A DNA stretch of 64,000 nt from Alnus glutinosa (lineage: Eukaryota; Streptophyta; Magnoliopsida; Fagales; Betulaceae): contig NC_084896.1 of the NCBI RefSeq assembly GCF_958979055.1, forward strand, positions 8,002,501 through 8,066,500. The letters are read 5' to 3'. The stretch's first letter is position 1; every line of letters starts with the position of its first letter. The translations under genes were made by a program, and so were the position numbers. Shown here piece by piece: positions 11,001-20,900 of the stretch. The notes below the pieces were generated by a model. It had not been told where the DNA came from and made no database searches. It saw only the letters and a list, made by a program, of their open reading frames with translations.

Positions 11001-12524
11001 TGGTGGTTGTTTGTTGCTGATTAGAAACCGTGTTCCAGTTTTGCCTGGAGTGTTTGTTGTATTGCTTTGTTTGGTTATAAAAGTTTGCTTATTCATCCAA
11101 AAAAAAAAAAAAATACAATCTTAAACGTGTATATAAATTCTTGGGCACCTTCTTTTGTAAGTCGGTTTTCAAGTGAATTCTACTGAGGTTTGTATTATTT
11201 GGTATCAGAGTCAACCACCATGTTGAGTATGGGATTGGACGCATTTTGTCAAGTACGGAATCGAATGGGTTGCAGCTTTGTGGTCGAGTCACGGAGGGAG
11301 TGACCTGTAGGCTGGATTAAAATGTATTAGTGCTATGTTTGGGCATAGTGTTAAGTCATTGATTACTAATAGATGAGTAGAGCCGCCAAAAGAGAAATGG
11401 CTACCATCGGGTCAGTGTCGCTAGAGTGGGCCGCCGTGGACATCAGCTGCCAAGCGTCGTGATATGTTACGATCTGAAGTATCCCACGTGACTTATATAC
11501 AATACTAACCATGCTTATGAAAGCTCTTGGGCACTTTTTTTATTACAAGTCGGTTTTCAAAAATGAGTTCTACCTTGATATTTGTATTAGTGGTGAAACA
11601 TGTTGTAGTTAATAGTTGTTGGGTTTATTAGCTTAATAATCGTATGGGAATCTTTTTGGATCCTTTTATAGTGAATGATTTTATCTTTATGTGCATATAT
11701 CTCATATATACTGTTGAATTGCTCTGTTGAGGGCTTTTCTAGCATACATATATATGTATATATATAAGTATATATTGTTCCTTTTCTGCATAAAGTTGTC
11801 CCTAAGTGGAAAATCCATATTGCAGATGCATTGCAAGGGGTCAAGCCACCGCAATGCAGAGTTGAAGATAAAGGAACAAGAATTGATGAGACATGATGAG
11901 ATAAATAAGCGAATAGCATTGTCAGGCTCTTCTACTGGCACCGCAAACTGTAATAGTCACCACCAAAATTTTAGGTCAGTTGATAAACCATTGATTGAAC
12001 AGTCACGCAAGGTCGCTTCAGAGATACGTTGTGGCCAAACTACTCAGCCTCAGCAGAGTTCTAGTAATGCAAACCGTGATGTTCAACGAATTTTGGATCA
12101 CATTACGAATAGGCATTCTAATCTTAGTCAACATAGCTCTTGTCCTGCAATTGAAGCAGCTGACAAGGTAGTCAAGCAGCAGCAGCAGCATTTGGATCTC
12201 CAGGAGCGTCGAGAGAGGGAACTAAAGTTTACAGCTGCAGGTTGGAAACGTGATGGTCATGGGAAGTGGTTCAGAGATGAAAATGTGAGTCTATGTTTTG
12301 AATGAATGGTTCAAACTCTGATAGCTATATATGCTGGCCAATTGGCAATATTATTGATACTGCTTGTGGGTCATGGATACTAGCTGTTTGGACATTAGGA
12401 TATATTACTAAAACTGATTGATTCTTTTTCCTGATGTCAAGTGCAGTGATTTATGCCTATTAATATTTGCTTTCAGGTTGAGTTCGATTCTGATGAAGAA
12501 GATCCAAATACATGTCTTGGTTGA
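5087..12524 (+). CDS. SCNM1 / TITAN-LIKE C2H2 zinc-finger protein, three coding exons
   Basis: Coding exons are 5087-5263, 11826-12284 and 12477-12524, giving 227 aa with all junctions in phase 0. The N-terminal half carries a basic patch (about 16-19) followed by a C2H2 finger, C43-x2-C46 ... H61-x5-H67, the hallmark of sodium channel modifier 1-like proteins. Intron 1 splits that finger between S59 and M60. Then come a long hydrophilic helix-prone region ([16 protein letters not shown]), a Q-rich stretch, the [16 protein letters not shown] signature and an acidic tail [12 protein letters not shown]. Family knowledge: human SCNM1 (about 230 aa) belongs to the minor spliceosome; the Arabidopsis relative TITAN-LIKE is needed for embryo and endosperm development. 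A nuclear splicing role is therefore inferred. All splice sites are GT/AG. Intron 1 is 6562 bp because of nested transposons; no coding damage is visible. A 3' UTR presumably runs towards about 12960. Confidence 0.88.
5800..6143 (+). repeat. 5' LTR of the copia element
   Basis: 344 bp, starting TATTAACGCAC and ending TTTCTATA, directly abutting the primer-binding site. It differs from the 3' LTR at four positions: A/G in the GATAAGAC motif, G/A in AAGCTAGAAG, T/G in ATTCTATG, and G/A in GACGCTC. Confidence 0.92.
6144..6156 (+). promoter_or_regulatory. copia primer-binding site
   Basis: TGGTATCAGAGCC, immediately 3' of the 5' LTR, is the standard plant copia primer site complementary to the initiator methionine tRNA 3' end. 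Its position fixes the LTR end at 6143. Confidence 0.9.
6199..10459 (+). pseudogene. copia gag-pol, broken by four TAG codons and a frameshift
   Basis: Gag starts at the ATG at 6199. In-frame TAG codons lie at 6391-6393 and 6460-6462. Near 6975-6990 the frame shifts from gag into that of the downstream polyprotein. Then follow a CCHC zinc knuckle ([14 protein letters not shown], about 7051-7095), the protease motif DTGA (about 7202), the GAG-pre-integrase motif HHRLGHP, integrase acidic positions in [12 protein letters not shown] and CVERKHR, a TAG at 7904-7906, reverse transcriptase with YVDD (about 9389), a TAG at 9698-9700, and RNase H with SDTDWAG and STESEY. The last open stretch runs into the 3' LTR and ends at 10457-10459. 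The element cannot make an intact polyprotein. Confidence 0.88.
10351..10694 (+). repeat. 3' LTR of the copia element
   Basis: 344 bp, 340 of 344 positions identical to the 5' LTR by eye. It begins right after the purine tract TGAGGGAGGA and is followed by the AATCC target copy, after which LINE coding sequence resumes. Confidence 0.92.
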
Positions 12525-13490
12525 AAATATTTTGGAAGGCTGCAGCTGATACATGCAATTTGATCATGATCGAGAATGGCAGGCCGTGTTTGCTAACTTG
12601 GCATGCACACTGAGTGCTAGCTTTGTTACTGAACAACCTGGAACACGGATTTTTTCTACACTGATTTGCCTTGAAGGAGTTGATTAGCGGTGACTTTGCA
12701 CAAATACAGGGAGCTGGTTTGGCATGTATGCACTTGCATGATGCACAGTCCCAAGAGAATTTTGGTTTGAAGGTGTTGCACCCAGTTATAATACTATGTA
12801 CCACATCAATTCTGGCAGGTGTGCTGCTGTTTTTTATTCTTGAGGTCATAATGGGAGAAATATTTATCTGTGAAATGTTGTTGTCTTGACCTTTGGCAAG
12901 GTCTTCTGGTGCTGGTTTTACAGCAAATTTCTTGTAGTTTTTCAAACGTCTAGATATAATTTTACTCTCATTTTTTTAAATTTGCTGTAATTTTTTTACG
13001 GCTCCTAAGCGAGATAAGATAAGTATACCCGAAGAACAATTGAAGCACAAACCGGTTAAGAATGAATGAATGAATGAACCACAGAAGTGTCTTTTTCCAT
13101 GAAATATCATTTTTCAAATCCCAAGTGTCCAATCTCAATAAATCTTTTTCGTTTGTTGGCTGTCGGGACATATAGATGGGACCATTTGTGATTATTGAAG
13201 ACGGGGATAGAACTTGAATTTTGTGGCTAAGTTTTCTCTGCTCCTAGGCGGCGTTGCTGCGAGTGGTAAGGTTCCAACTTCCAACAAAACATTGCTCTAT
13301 CAAAGTAGGTGTCACAGTATGAGAAACATCCACCATATGCAATGGATTTTGTTGCAAATTTAAAGCACATTGCAAATGGGCTTTGCATGTACCTTTCTTT
13401 CATCTCTTCGCTTCTGTTTCTATCTCACCCATCAACTCCTTCCCGTCTCTTTCCATGGAAATTGAATATATTTGCAAATCAGCAAATTGT
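12525..13490. other. SCNM1-like 3' flank / spacer
   Basis: The first 400 bases or so probably contain the 3' UTR of the SCNM1-like gene. The rest is spacer with no gene I can support; frames here on either strand are short and do not resemble known proteins. Confidence 0.5.
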
Positions 13491-13499
13491 GTACCCAAG

Positions 13500-13721
13500 C
13501 ATATTGAAATGTCCGTAATGGCCTCATTATTAGGGATTTCGAAGGGGTTGTCTTGGCTGTGCCGGAGCACTACCAATAATTTTTTAGTTACACCTGAAGT
13601 GGCTGAAGCGTTGACAGCTTTCCATGCTTTGAAAACATGTAAAGAGATGGGCTTCCATGATATAATTCTAGAGGGAGATACTCTACAAATTGTCAATGCG
13701 ATTACAAATGATGTTAATTAA
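13500..13721 (+). pseudogene. RNase H-like (RVT_3) fragment of a non-LTR element
   Basis: The frame 13383-13721 encodes, in its second half, EVAEALTAFHALKTCKEMGF followed by an IILEGD motif, which matches the plant RNase H-like domain found at the C-terminus of LINE polyproteins and in stray genomic copies. It stops after about 75 matching residues, with no start of its own and no other domain. Best read as a retroelement relic rather than a gene. Confidence 0.55.
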
Positions 13722-14219
13722 CCTAATCCTTATTTATGATAAAGATTTGGAAAAACTAGACATATTTTTCTCAAACTACCGCTCTATCGTCAATTTTCAA
13801 TGAAATTTGGCAAATTATTGAATTATTATGTTGTGTATATTTTCTAGATTGCTTTTATTATAAAGTCGGAATAAATAAATTTCTTGTTAATTGCTGTGAT
13901 GTGCGATTTACGCGGGGTTTGTGCATCACACGTATGTCCATCATTGAGGGGCCCCATTGGTGGACATTTTGAACGATGATCATCAAGTGGATGTGGACTG
14001 CTCTAGTTGTTCATTTGTGGAGGGAGAGGTGGTGGTTGTTTACTTGTTTTCCTCAAGCTCAAGTATCCATCAACCTTACCCCTCTTTAATTAATTATCCT
14101 TCTTTTTCTCCTGGTGTGTTAATGGTATACTTAAGAGAGATGACTGAGTCTTTCACAAAAATAAAAAGAAAAAAGAAAAAAAGAGAGACGACTGAGACCC
14201 CGAAAGCTCTCTTCGGTTA

Positions 14220-14256
14220 GATTCTGTCAAAAATTTTAAAATATTTTTGTTTTTTT

Positions 14257-14293
<37 letters not shown>

Positions 14294-14440
14294 AGGCATG
14301 AACATTTTTACAAATTCCGTTAAATCCTGACCAATGCCTAAATCCTTGCAATTTTATTTTCCTAAAAAATAAGAAGGGTATTTTGGAAATTTGACACCTT
14401 TTCATTAGAATTTAACGGACATTCCTAACGAATATGTAAT
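14220..14440. repeat. Degenerate foldback repeat sharing a core with 50050 and 54765
   Basis: Two arms around a poly(A) tract (about 14262-14291) contain complementary wording: TCTGTCAAAAATTTTAAAAT on the left, and TATTTTGGAAATTTGACA with AATTTAACGGACATT on the right. The same core (TTAAATCYTRTCAAAAWTTT) occurs in the foldbacks at 50050-50525 and 54765-55215, so this is probably a shorter member of that family. Ends are not defined. Confidence 0.4.
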
Positions 14441-14489
14441 ATTAAAAAAAAAATATTAAAGATATATACACTAAATTGAGAGTTTTTAA

Positions 14490-15133
14490 GGGTCCGTTTG
14501 GGTTTACAATTTCAAAAAGTGCAATTTAAAATAATGATTTTAAAATGTACGATTTGAAAAAGTGAATTTTTAAAAAAACACAGTTAAGCGTTTGGAAAAA
14601 TGGCAGATTAGCCTTTAAAATTCTGCGTTTTTAAAAAAGCATCATCTTACCTACAATTTGAAAAAACAAATTTTCTGTGTTTTCAAATTATAATTTTTAA
14701 AAATGCAGTTCCCAAACGATTTATGTTCTGCAATTTGATTTAAAATTGCACTTATTGCCTACGAAATCACAATCTCAAATGCACCATAAGTTTAGAGGCG
14801 TAATTGAAAATATGATAAAAATTCAGAAGAGTTAAGGCCACGTTTGAGATTGCGATTTCGTAGACAATAAATGCAATTTTTAAACGAAATCGCAAAACAT
14901 AAATCGTTTGGAAACTGCGTTTTTAGAAATTGTGATTTGAAAACGCAGAAAATCTGTTTTTTCAAATCACATATATGAGGGTGCTTTTTTGAAAATGCGA
15001 AATTTTAAAGGCTAATTTGTGATTTTAAAGGGTAAACTGCGATTTCGTTTTTAAAAATCACTTTTTCAAATTACACATTTTAAAATCGTTATTTTAAATC
15101 GCACTTTTTGAAATCACAAACCCAAACTGACTC
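14490..15133. mobile_element. Tourist-like (PIF/Harbinger) foldback MITE, 644 bp
   Basis: The two halves are long inverted repeats around a spacer near 14790-14840. The left end reads GGGTCCGTTTGGGTTT and the complement of the right end GAGTCAGTTTGGGTTT. A 3-bp target duplication TAA lies at 14487-14489 and 15134-15136. TAA duplications and a GGGTCCGTTTGG-type terminus are characteristic of PIF/Harbinger MITEs. No coding sequence is present. Confidence 0.72.
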
Positions 15134-15136
15134 TAA

Positions 15137-15583
15137 ATAAATGTTTACCAAACTTATATTTAAAGAAGTCCTCTAAATGGGATGGAACCAATAAGGCAAC
15201 AACAAATATTTTACCTAGAGGCAAGAAATCATCGTTCTTTAACTAAGTGCTTTGATTAAGTACACCCACTATGGACGTAGGTCAAATTTGGGTAGAATAT
15301 CAAAAACATATTGATGAGAAAGAGATTGTGTAAACCCTAAAAATGACGTTTAGTGGGGAACCCACTCATATACATATTGGTATACAATGATGATGGTACA
15401 AGGAAAAACATATTTTAACCTTGAATGAATAATTTTGAGGACCCTTTAAGAAACAAAAAGTGGTGGTAATTAAGAAGGGTGGGAAAGGAGGAGGGAAGAG
15501 GGGAAGATTAAAGGATGGTGGAGTTTTATGTGGAGAGTACTAGGTATTACATTGAATTTACTAAAAGTTCTAATCACCATTTA
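15137..15583. other. Spacer, nothing recognised
   Basis: AT-rich sequence between the Tourist-like foldback and the SINE-like duplication. No frame, TIR pair or RNA signature could be supported. Confidence 0.5.
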
Positions 15584-15972
15584 AGGACGTGGTTTAAAGG
15601 CTCAAGAAAATCTTAAAAGTGACTAGATATAATTAGGGCATGAATTCGAATTTGGCAATGAAAATCTTGATGCTTTTATGGGTTGAGTCAGACTATGGCT
15701 CGATCTCTTGAACTTGAAGGTAAAACTATACAGTTTTCACCGTTTAGACTCCTCCTAATCGCATTCAAAACCATAATTCTTTTTGGAGGTAGTGGTTCAA
15801 TGGCTCAAGAAAATCTTAAAAGTAGTTAGGTATATATTAGGGCATGGATTCGAATCCGGCAATGAAAATCTTGATGCTCCAATGGTTTGGGTCAGGCTAT
15901 GACTCCCTCGAACTTGAAGGTTTTTCTATACAGTTTTCACTGTCTAAACCTGTCCACTCAAAACCATGATTC
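15584..15972 (+). repeat. Tandem pair of SINE-like units (about 200-bp period)
   Basis: Two head-to-tail copies start near 15584 and 15785; the shared string CTCAAGAAAATCTTAAAAGT occurs at 15601 and 15803. Both also share AATGAAAATCTTGATGC and TATACAGTTTTCAC. In the second unit ATGGCTCAAGA resembles a Pol III A box, and GGATTCGAATCC (15846-15857) is a good B box; the first unit has a decayed B box (GAATTCGAATTT). A tandemly duplicated tRNA-derived SINE is the simplest reading; a plain tandem duplication of other origin remains possible. Confidence 0.5.
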
Positions 15973-16657
15973 TTTTCTGATTGAGATCAATTTTTGACCA
16001 TTTGGATGGCACAGCTTCAACTATAGGGGGTGAAGTCTTGGGTGAAGTCTTTGTGTGAGTGCTTCCTGATGGTGCTACTAATGATCATTTTTTGGGGGGT
16101 GTTGATAATTGTGTTGGTCATATTATGTGCAGTGAAAAGGCACATTTGGTTTCTTTACATGTCCTTATTTGAGGGTCCTGGAGGCCTTTAATGCAGTGTA
16201 GGCCTGTGCCTTTAATTTGCCTGCAACCAATTTTGAGAAACAGTAACGTAACTCACCAGTCATGTACGTGTATCTCCACCCTAAAGCTTCTACTACTTTT
16301 TGAGACAGAAGCTTTTAACAGTTTTTGTTAGTGATTCAAACATTAAATGTGCAAGTGTCTTTGTAGGGTTTATCCGTCCCAATAGATTTCAGACAGCCCA
16401 CCGACTTATATACTGAGGCAGATAGATCCCATAAAACTCTCTCATATTTGTTGCTCAGATTATTAACATTTCGGACAACAAACTAATAGGAATCAGACTC
16501 CTTACTTTGGGGCTTTGGCTTTGTAGTTGAGAAAGAAGAGTTCTTTGATCTTGGAGGGAAACTTTTTTTATTAAGAACGGTAGAAGATGATTCTTGTCCC
16601 ACAATAGTGAAAGCAACTATATTATTCTACAATGTTTAGACCAAAAACAAAATAAAA

Positions 16658-16698
<41 letters not shown>

Positions 16699-17373
16699 CC
16701 AGTTCAAAAAATTAAAATGACCATTTTACCATTCTTAAAATACACTAATCGGCTCCTCTCCATTTCTAATGAAATGGAGAGAATTCGTTTCCAATTTGAG
16801 GAGTGTGTTTTGCTTTTGATTTGAAAAAAGTTTTTTAATGCGATATAAATGTGAAAATAATATTTTTATTTTAATAATTTTTTTTTTAATTAATGTTTTG
16901 AGTTTTTAATTATTATTTGTTAACGTGTTTGCCATAGGCAAAATAACTGCGACCAGAAGTGTTGTTAATGACTGCTTTGCACCGATAACTCCTACCATAC
17001 TTGACAAAACGAAAGTTTGTGGGAATATCATCTCCTCCAATTTCAAGTTAAACGATGAGAATCTATTTTATGGTTCATACTTTGTTTAATTTATTGTATG
17101 GTTCATATTTTGTTTCATTTAATGAATAAGGATTTTTAGCAATTTGCTACCATTAGATACGGATTGGGATAGCAAGCAACTTGCTTTGGCAGCAAATGCG
17201 AAAGAATTCATATGGTAAGTAAGAATTCACATGGGACTTACTTGATTGATTAAGTGGTCAAACAATTCAAAATTTATTTGGACAAGTGAATTTCATATAA
17301 GCTTTCTCACAATGTGATGCGGATCACAACAAATTATTAAAAATCTCACTCTATAATATGTAACAGTGTAGAT
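15973..17373. other. Spacer with a 36-base poly(A) tract
   Basis: No gene recognised. An A36 homopolymer runs 16661-16696. Downstream sequence is AT-rich without supported frames. Confidence 0.5.
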
Positions 17374-17912
17374 TAGAGGTGAAAATACGGGCGTATAATA
17401 ACCGTCTGCATTTGCTATCCGTACATGTAGATGCGAATAACAGTTTCAGGGAATGCGGATGCGATTAATATCCGCATTCGCATTCGCATTCACATCCCTT
17501 TATATATATATATATATTAGGTTTTTTTTCATTGTCATCTCAAAGTTATACCTCATTGCATTTATTTATTTTATTTTCCTTGGTAATCCAAATCTCAATT
17601 ACTCTATGAGACAATGACTTTCTATGACTTTTAATCTCAAATTATATAACAAGTTAAATCTTAATTAATTTAAGCTTGCATATAGTAATAACTACATTAT
17701 TTAATTTTGTAAATAATTTAGATAATAATTCAAAATGCCAATTACTTCATCTGCGGATAGTGGATAACAATCGCATTTAATAACCGCACGGATGCGAATA
17801 GTAATCATATAATGCGGATGCAGATGTCTAAAAGTGATAATCACATTTTGCAGTTGTAGATGCAGATATTGTTAATAACCGAATCTGCATCCGCATTTTC
17901 ACCGTTGGACTA
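17374..17912. mobile_element. Probable hAT-like MITE rich in GCGGATG motifs
   Basis: The left end reads TAGAGGTGAAAATACGGG and the complement of the right end TAGTCCAACGGTGAAAATGC, so both contain GGTGAAAAT with an offset. Internal arms repeat ATGCGGATGC and its complement near 17455-17495 and 17740-17900, on both sides of a TATA-rich centre. No matching 8-bp target duplication could be seen, so the borders and class are tentative. Confidence 0.42.
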
Positions 17913-18952
17913 TAAATAATGCTATATTCATGACAACATATTCACTTTATACTATCATATAACATCACCATATAGTCTTTGAAATAACAAGTCCCAAAAA
18001 AAAAAAATAAATAAATAAATACTAGACTAGTGAAGGAATGGCTTAAAAGCCCAAGAGAAAGATTGAAGAATTGGAGTAAAATAATAGGTGTGGTTGTGTT
18101 TGGTCAAAATGTGCATTGGGATGCCAATTTGGTGCTCTTTATCCGCGTCCTTTTGTTTAGAAAGTTGGGGTGGGTTTTTTAATTCAATGATGTAATAAAG
18201 AATTGTGCATATCCTTTAATGCAAAAACTATAACTTTAATTTAATGCTTGATTTGTCAGGTTTAGTTATCAATCTCTAATTATCATATTTTTTTTTTTTT
18301 TAATTTACTGGACTAATGATTGAGATAAAGCATGTGTACAACTTTTAACATTATTTATTTTGAATTTGTCTCCTTCCCTCTTTTATAACCAATAAAGGGA
18401 AGAAAAAAAAACGAAAAAAGGGGAAAATATTGTCCGGCTCTTTGTCTTTTTAGGCTATATGTGGAGGCCCTAAAATTAATCCAAAAAATATAAAACTTTT
18501 TATTATTATTATTGGTTATTCAAGAGTTGTTTCTTATAAAAAAAAAAAAGAAAAAAAAAAAAGAGAAGGATAAATACGTGATAATGCTTAGAGAAGAAAT
18601 TATGGTACCAAATGAAGATGCATTAGTAATAATTGTTGCAATCAAATATTTGTATATGAGCAAGTAGGCATTAGTAATAATTGTTGCAAATTATGGTACC
18701 AAATGAAGATGTATCTCATTCGTTTATGATCGAGATTAACCAAGGTTCAAAGCCATTGGGATCATTGCTAAATAAATGAAGATACAAATCTTTTACCATT
18801 GCTCTATTCTATGCACCTTGTTCTTGTAATTCTTCATATTGTATTCTTCTTATAGAACTTATAAAATAGGAAGAAAAAAAAACCGAAGAACTTACAATTA
18901 ATGTTTAAGTTTTATGTTATACGGATGAAGTTAGGAGGAGATTAAAACTTGT

Positions 18953-19565
18953 GTTAAAGTAGAATTTTATTTAATAAAGATTATTAGTTATCAATTAAGA
19001 TTAAGTTTAGTTTTATTTAAAGGCGTTGAAGGTCTCTATCCCGAATTTTTCGAGATAATCTCACATCCCACACCAGGGGCGGAGCTATCAAGGGATTAGG
19101 GGGGCTTGGGTCTCCCAAGACCCAAGATTATCCCGGTAATTTTAGTTTTGCCTCCCCAATTTTTTTTTTTTTTTTTCTCAAATGCTAGCTCCGCCCTTGT
19201 CCTACACGATATGAGATAAATCTCAAAAATACCAAGATAACCTCTTATCCCACACGATATGGGATAAGAGACTTGTTTGAATTCACTTGAAGACTAGTCC
19301 TATCCGAGCAGGACTTCCCAAGGAATAAGATCTAATCTCACACAGTCTTGGATTAGATCTCTAATTGAACTCTAATCAGAGCATACCTAGTGTACTAGAA
19401 CTACATGCCTATAAATAAACCATTACCCCAGGTATCAAAACTCTCTGAAGTCTCTGAATTTGTGTGCTCTCATATTTTTCGAAATTTGTCTATAAGAATC
19501 TGACTTAGACATACCCGACAAGCTTTTTTGTCTTGTAGGTGTTGTGTTTAATCATTTTTTGTCTT
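18953..19565 (+). mobile_element. Solo-LTR-like remnant (gypsy type suspected)
   Basis: The stretch begins TGTTAAAGTAG and carries an LTR-style promoter (GCCTATAAATAAACC near 19410), followed by a TCTGACTTAGACATACCCGA motif resembling the TGACTTAGGCATCGGAG region of many plant Ty3/gypsy LTRs. No flanking primer site, purine tract or clear 5-bp duplication was found, so it is called a remnant. A 126-bp MITE sits inside it at 19074-19199. Confidence 0.38.
19074..19199. mobile_element. hAT-type MITE, 126 bp
   Basis: Terminal inverted repeats CAGGGGCGGAGCTA and (complement of the right end) CAAGGGCGGAGCTA match at 13 of 14 bases. The 8-bp target duplication is TCCCACAC (19066-19073) / TCCTACAC (19200-19207), 7 of 8. 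The TIR type and 8-bp duplication are typical of hAT elements. It lies inside the LTR-like sequence at 18953-19565, so it is the younger insertion. Confidence 0.72.
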
Positions 19566-20152
19566 GTAAATGGCAAAGAGAGCGCATTCTGAGATGTTGC
19601 GTCATCATACCGAAAACTGTATTAACAATTATTATTGTTATTGCTTTAAGACACCTCATGCTTCTTGACCAACAAAATTTGGAAAAAATGTGATATTTTA
19701 AATTTGGATTTTTTTTTTATAGCAAAGATCACGGATCATATATTTGGGTGGTAGATTTGAAAATGATGAGTGGAAGTAGGACAAACTTCACATTTAATTC
19801 CTAATTAGTGATTGTGTGGGTGGGAGAGGTTGGGTGGCACATGGGGTGGCCGTGCGTCAACACCGACTTGTTTATGGAAATAAATCTTAGGTTACGTGCA
19901 TGTTAATTTTTTATTTTTTATTTTTTTTATTTTTTTATTTTTTTGAAGAATACGTGCATGTTAATTAAACTGCTGGATAATGGATATGACCCGTGCTGCC
20001 TTTTCATGTTCGAGATCCGTACACGTTGCTTCAATATTCGTATCATTAATTTGCTTCATAAAATCCCGTTTTGCATGGCTATGTATTAATCTGCAAAATA
20101 GAAACTTTAATCAATATTGCCTTAATTATGAGGGGTCCATGTTGAACAAACA
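19566..20152. other. Spacer, nothing recognised
   Basis: AT-rich sequence with no supported frame or defined repeat. Confidence 0.5.
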
Positions 20153-20298
20153 AGAGTAATACTATATCCAATTAATCTATTTATCCCATAATAGTGACAT
20201 GGCAGTCCTAATTATTTTTTTAAGAAAGACTGAAGACTGCTATCATGTTAACATTATAAGATAATTGTGGAATAAAAATGTGATTTCTAAGTGTTTCG
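20153..20298. mobile_element. Small foldback MITE, family of 20721
   Basis: Inverted arms share GACATGGCAGTC on the left with GACTGCTATCATGTTA on the right, and the element ends ATAAAAATGTGATTTCTAAG, matching the termini of the better preserved copy at 20721-20900. No target duplication is certain. Confidence 0.42.
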
Positions 20299-20720
20299 GT
20301 ATAGGGTTTCATACTATAACATGCCCAAAATAGTCATAAAATCGTCTAAAACAGGGCCAAAAAAGGTTGGGGTGGTTAGCTGTTTGGGCATAAATAACCG
20401 CTAATTGACAGTGAGGATAGTTGGTAACTGTTAGCCTTAGGATGACAATGCGGTTACTCAAAATTGTTAATTGCTTTAGGCGGTGCAGTTAGCGATTAGA
20501 AGTAATAACCGCTAACCACCACCGCATGTACGTACAACCATACTCCAAGTGCTTACTCTATAATGTGACAGTTATAGAAAGAGAATAAGTAGATGACATT
20601 AAAAAAAATATTGTTGTCGAAAGCTGATATGGCAACTACCACATTAAGGAGTAAACACTTGGAAGTGTAAGAATGAGAGTTCATGTAGCATTTCTCAATT
20701 TGCATTGCTTATATAACAAC

Positions 20721-20900
20721 AGTAATGTTAGAAACCACATTTTATTTTACAATTATCTCACAATGCTAGCATGACAGTTCTAACCAACTCTTATATTAGT
20801 CATTATTAAATATATATATTCAAAAATAGGTTAAGACTGTTACAACAGTATTGTAGATTCTACAATAATTATAGAATAAAATGTAGTTTCTAGTGTTACT
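20721..20900. mobile_element. Foldback MITE with about 26-bp alignable termini
   Basis: The left end AGTAATGTTAGAAACCACAT and the complement of the right end AGTAACACTAGAAACTACAT align at nearly every base and continue into TTTATT on both sides. Inside, ATGACAGTTCTAACC pairs with GGTTAAGACTGTTA. Related copies are seen at 20153-20298 and 39731-39906. No clear target duplication, so the superfamily is not assigned. A hAT-like stretch with ATAACCGCTAA motifs lies just upstream at about 20390-20530. Confidence 0.5.

Larger units (their letters stand above)
5557..11113 (+). mobile_element. 5'-truncated LINE (L1-type), split by a copia element
   Basis: The element ends in 15 A residues (11099-11113) and is flanked by an 11-bp duplication TACAATCTTAA at 5546-5556 and 11114-11124, the usual outcome of target-primed reverse transcription. 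The left part (about 5642-5799) encodes the C-terminal region typical of plant LINE ORF2 ([19 protein letters not shown]). The right part (from 10695) continues it in the same frame ([20 protein letters not shown]) once the copia element is removed. It is a 5'-truncated, dead fragment; net LINE sequence is about 0.66 kb. Confidence 0.8.
5537..11589 (+). mobile_element. TRIM-like LTR element, outermost of three nested insertions
   Basis: A 3' LTR-like repeat (11465-11589, 125 bp, beginning TGTTACGA and ending TTGTATTA) matches a 5' copy that is now split: 5537-5556 plus 11114-11197. Both copies share TCTTGGGCAC, AAGTCGGTTTTCAA and TTGTATTA at their ends. A primer-binding site, TGGTATCAGAGTC, follows the 5' LTR at 11200-11212. 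A perfect 5-bp target duplication GTGGT flanks the element (5532-5536 and 11590-11594). Without the inserts the element is about 0.49 kb with no coding capacity, which fits TRIMs. Weak points: the 5' LTR lacks about 30 bp found in the 3' LTR, and no clear polypurine tract precedes the 3' LTR. Confidence 0.62.

Noticed and set aside
13957..14220. 87-aa frame with SSSSS and KRKKKKRE stretches
   Set aside because: Low complexity, no family resemblance, no promoter or exon signals; likely chance.
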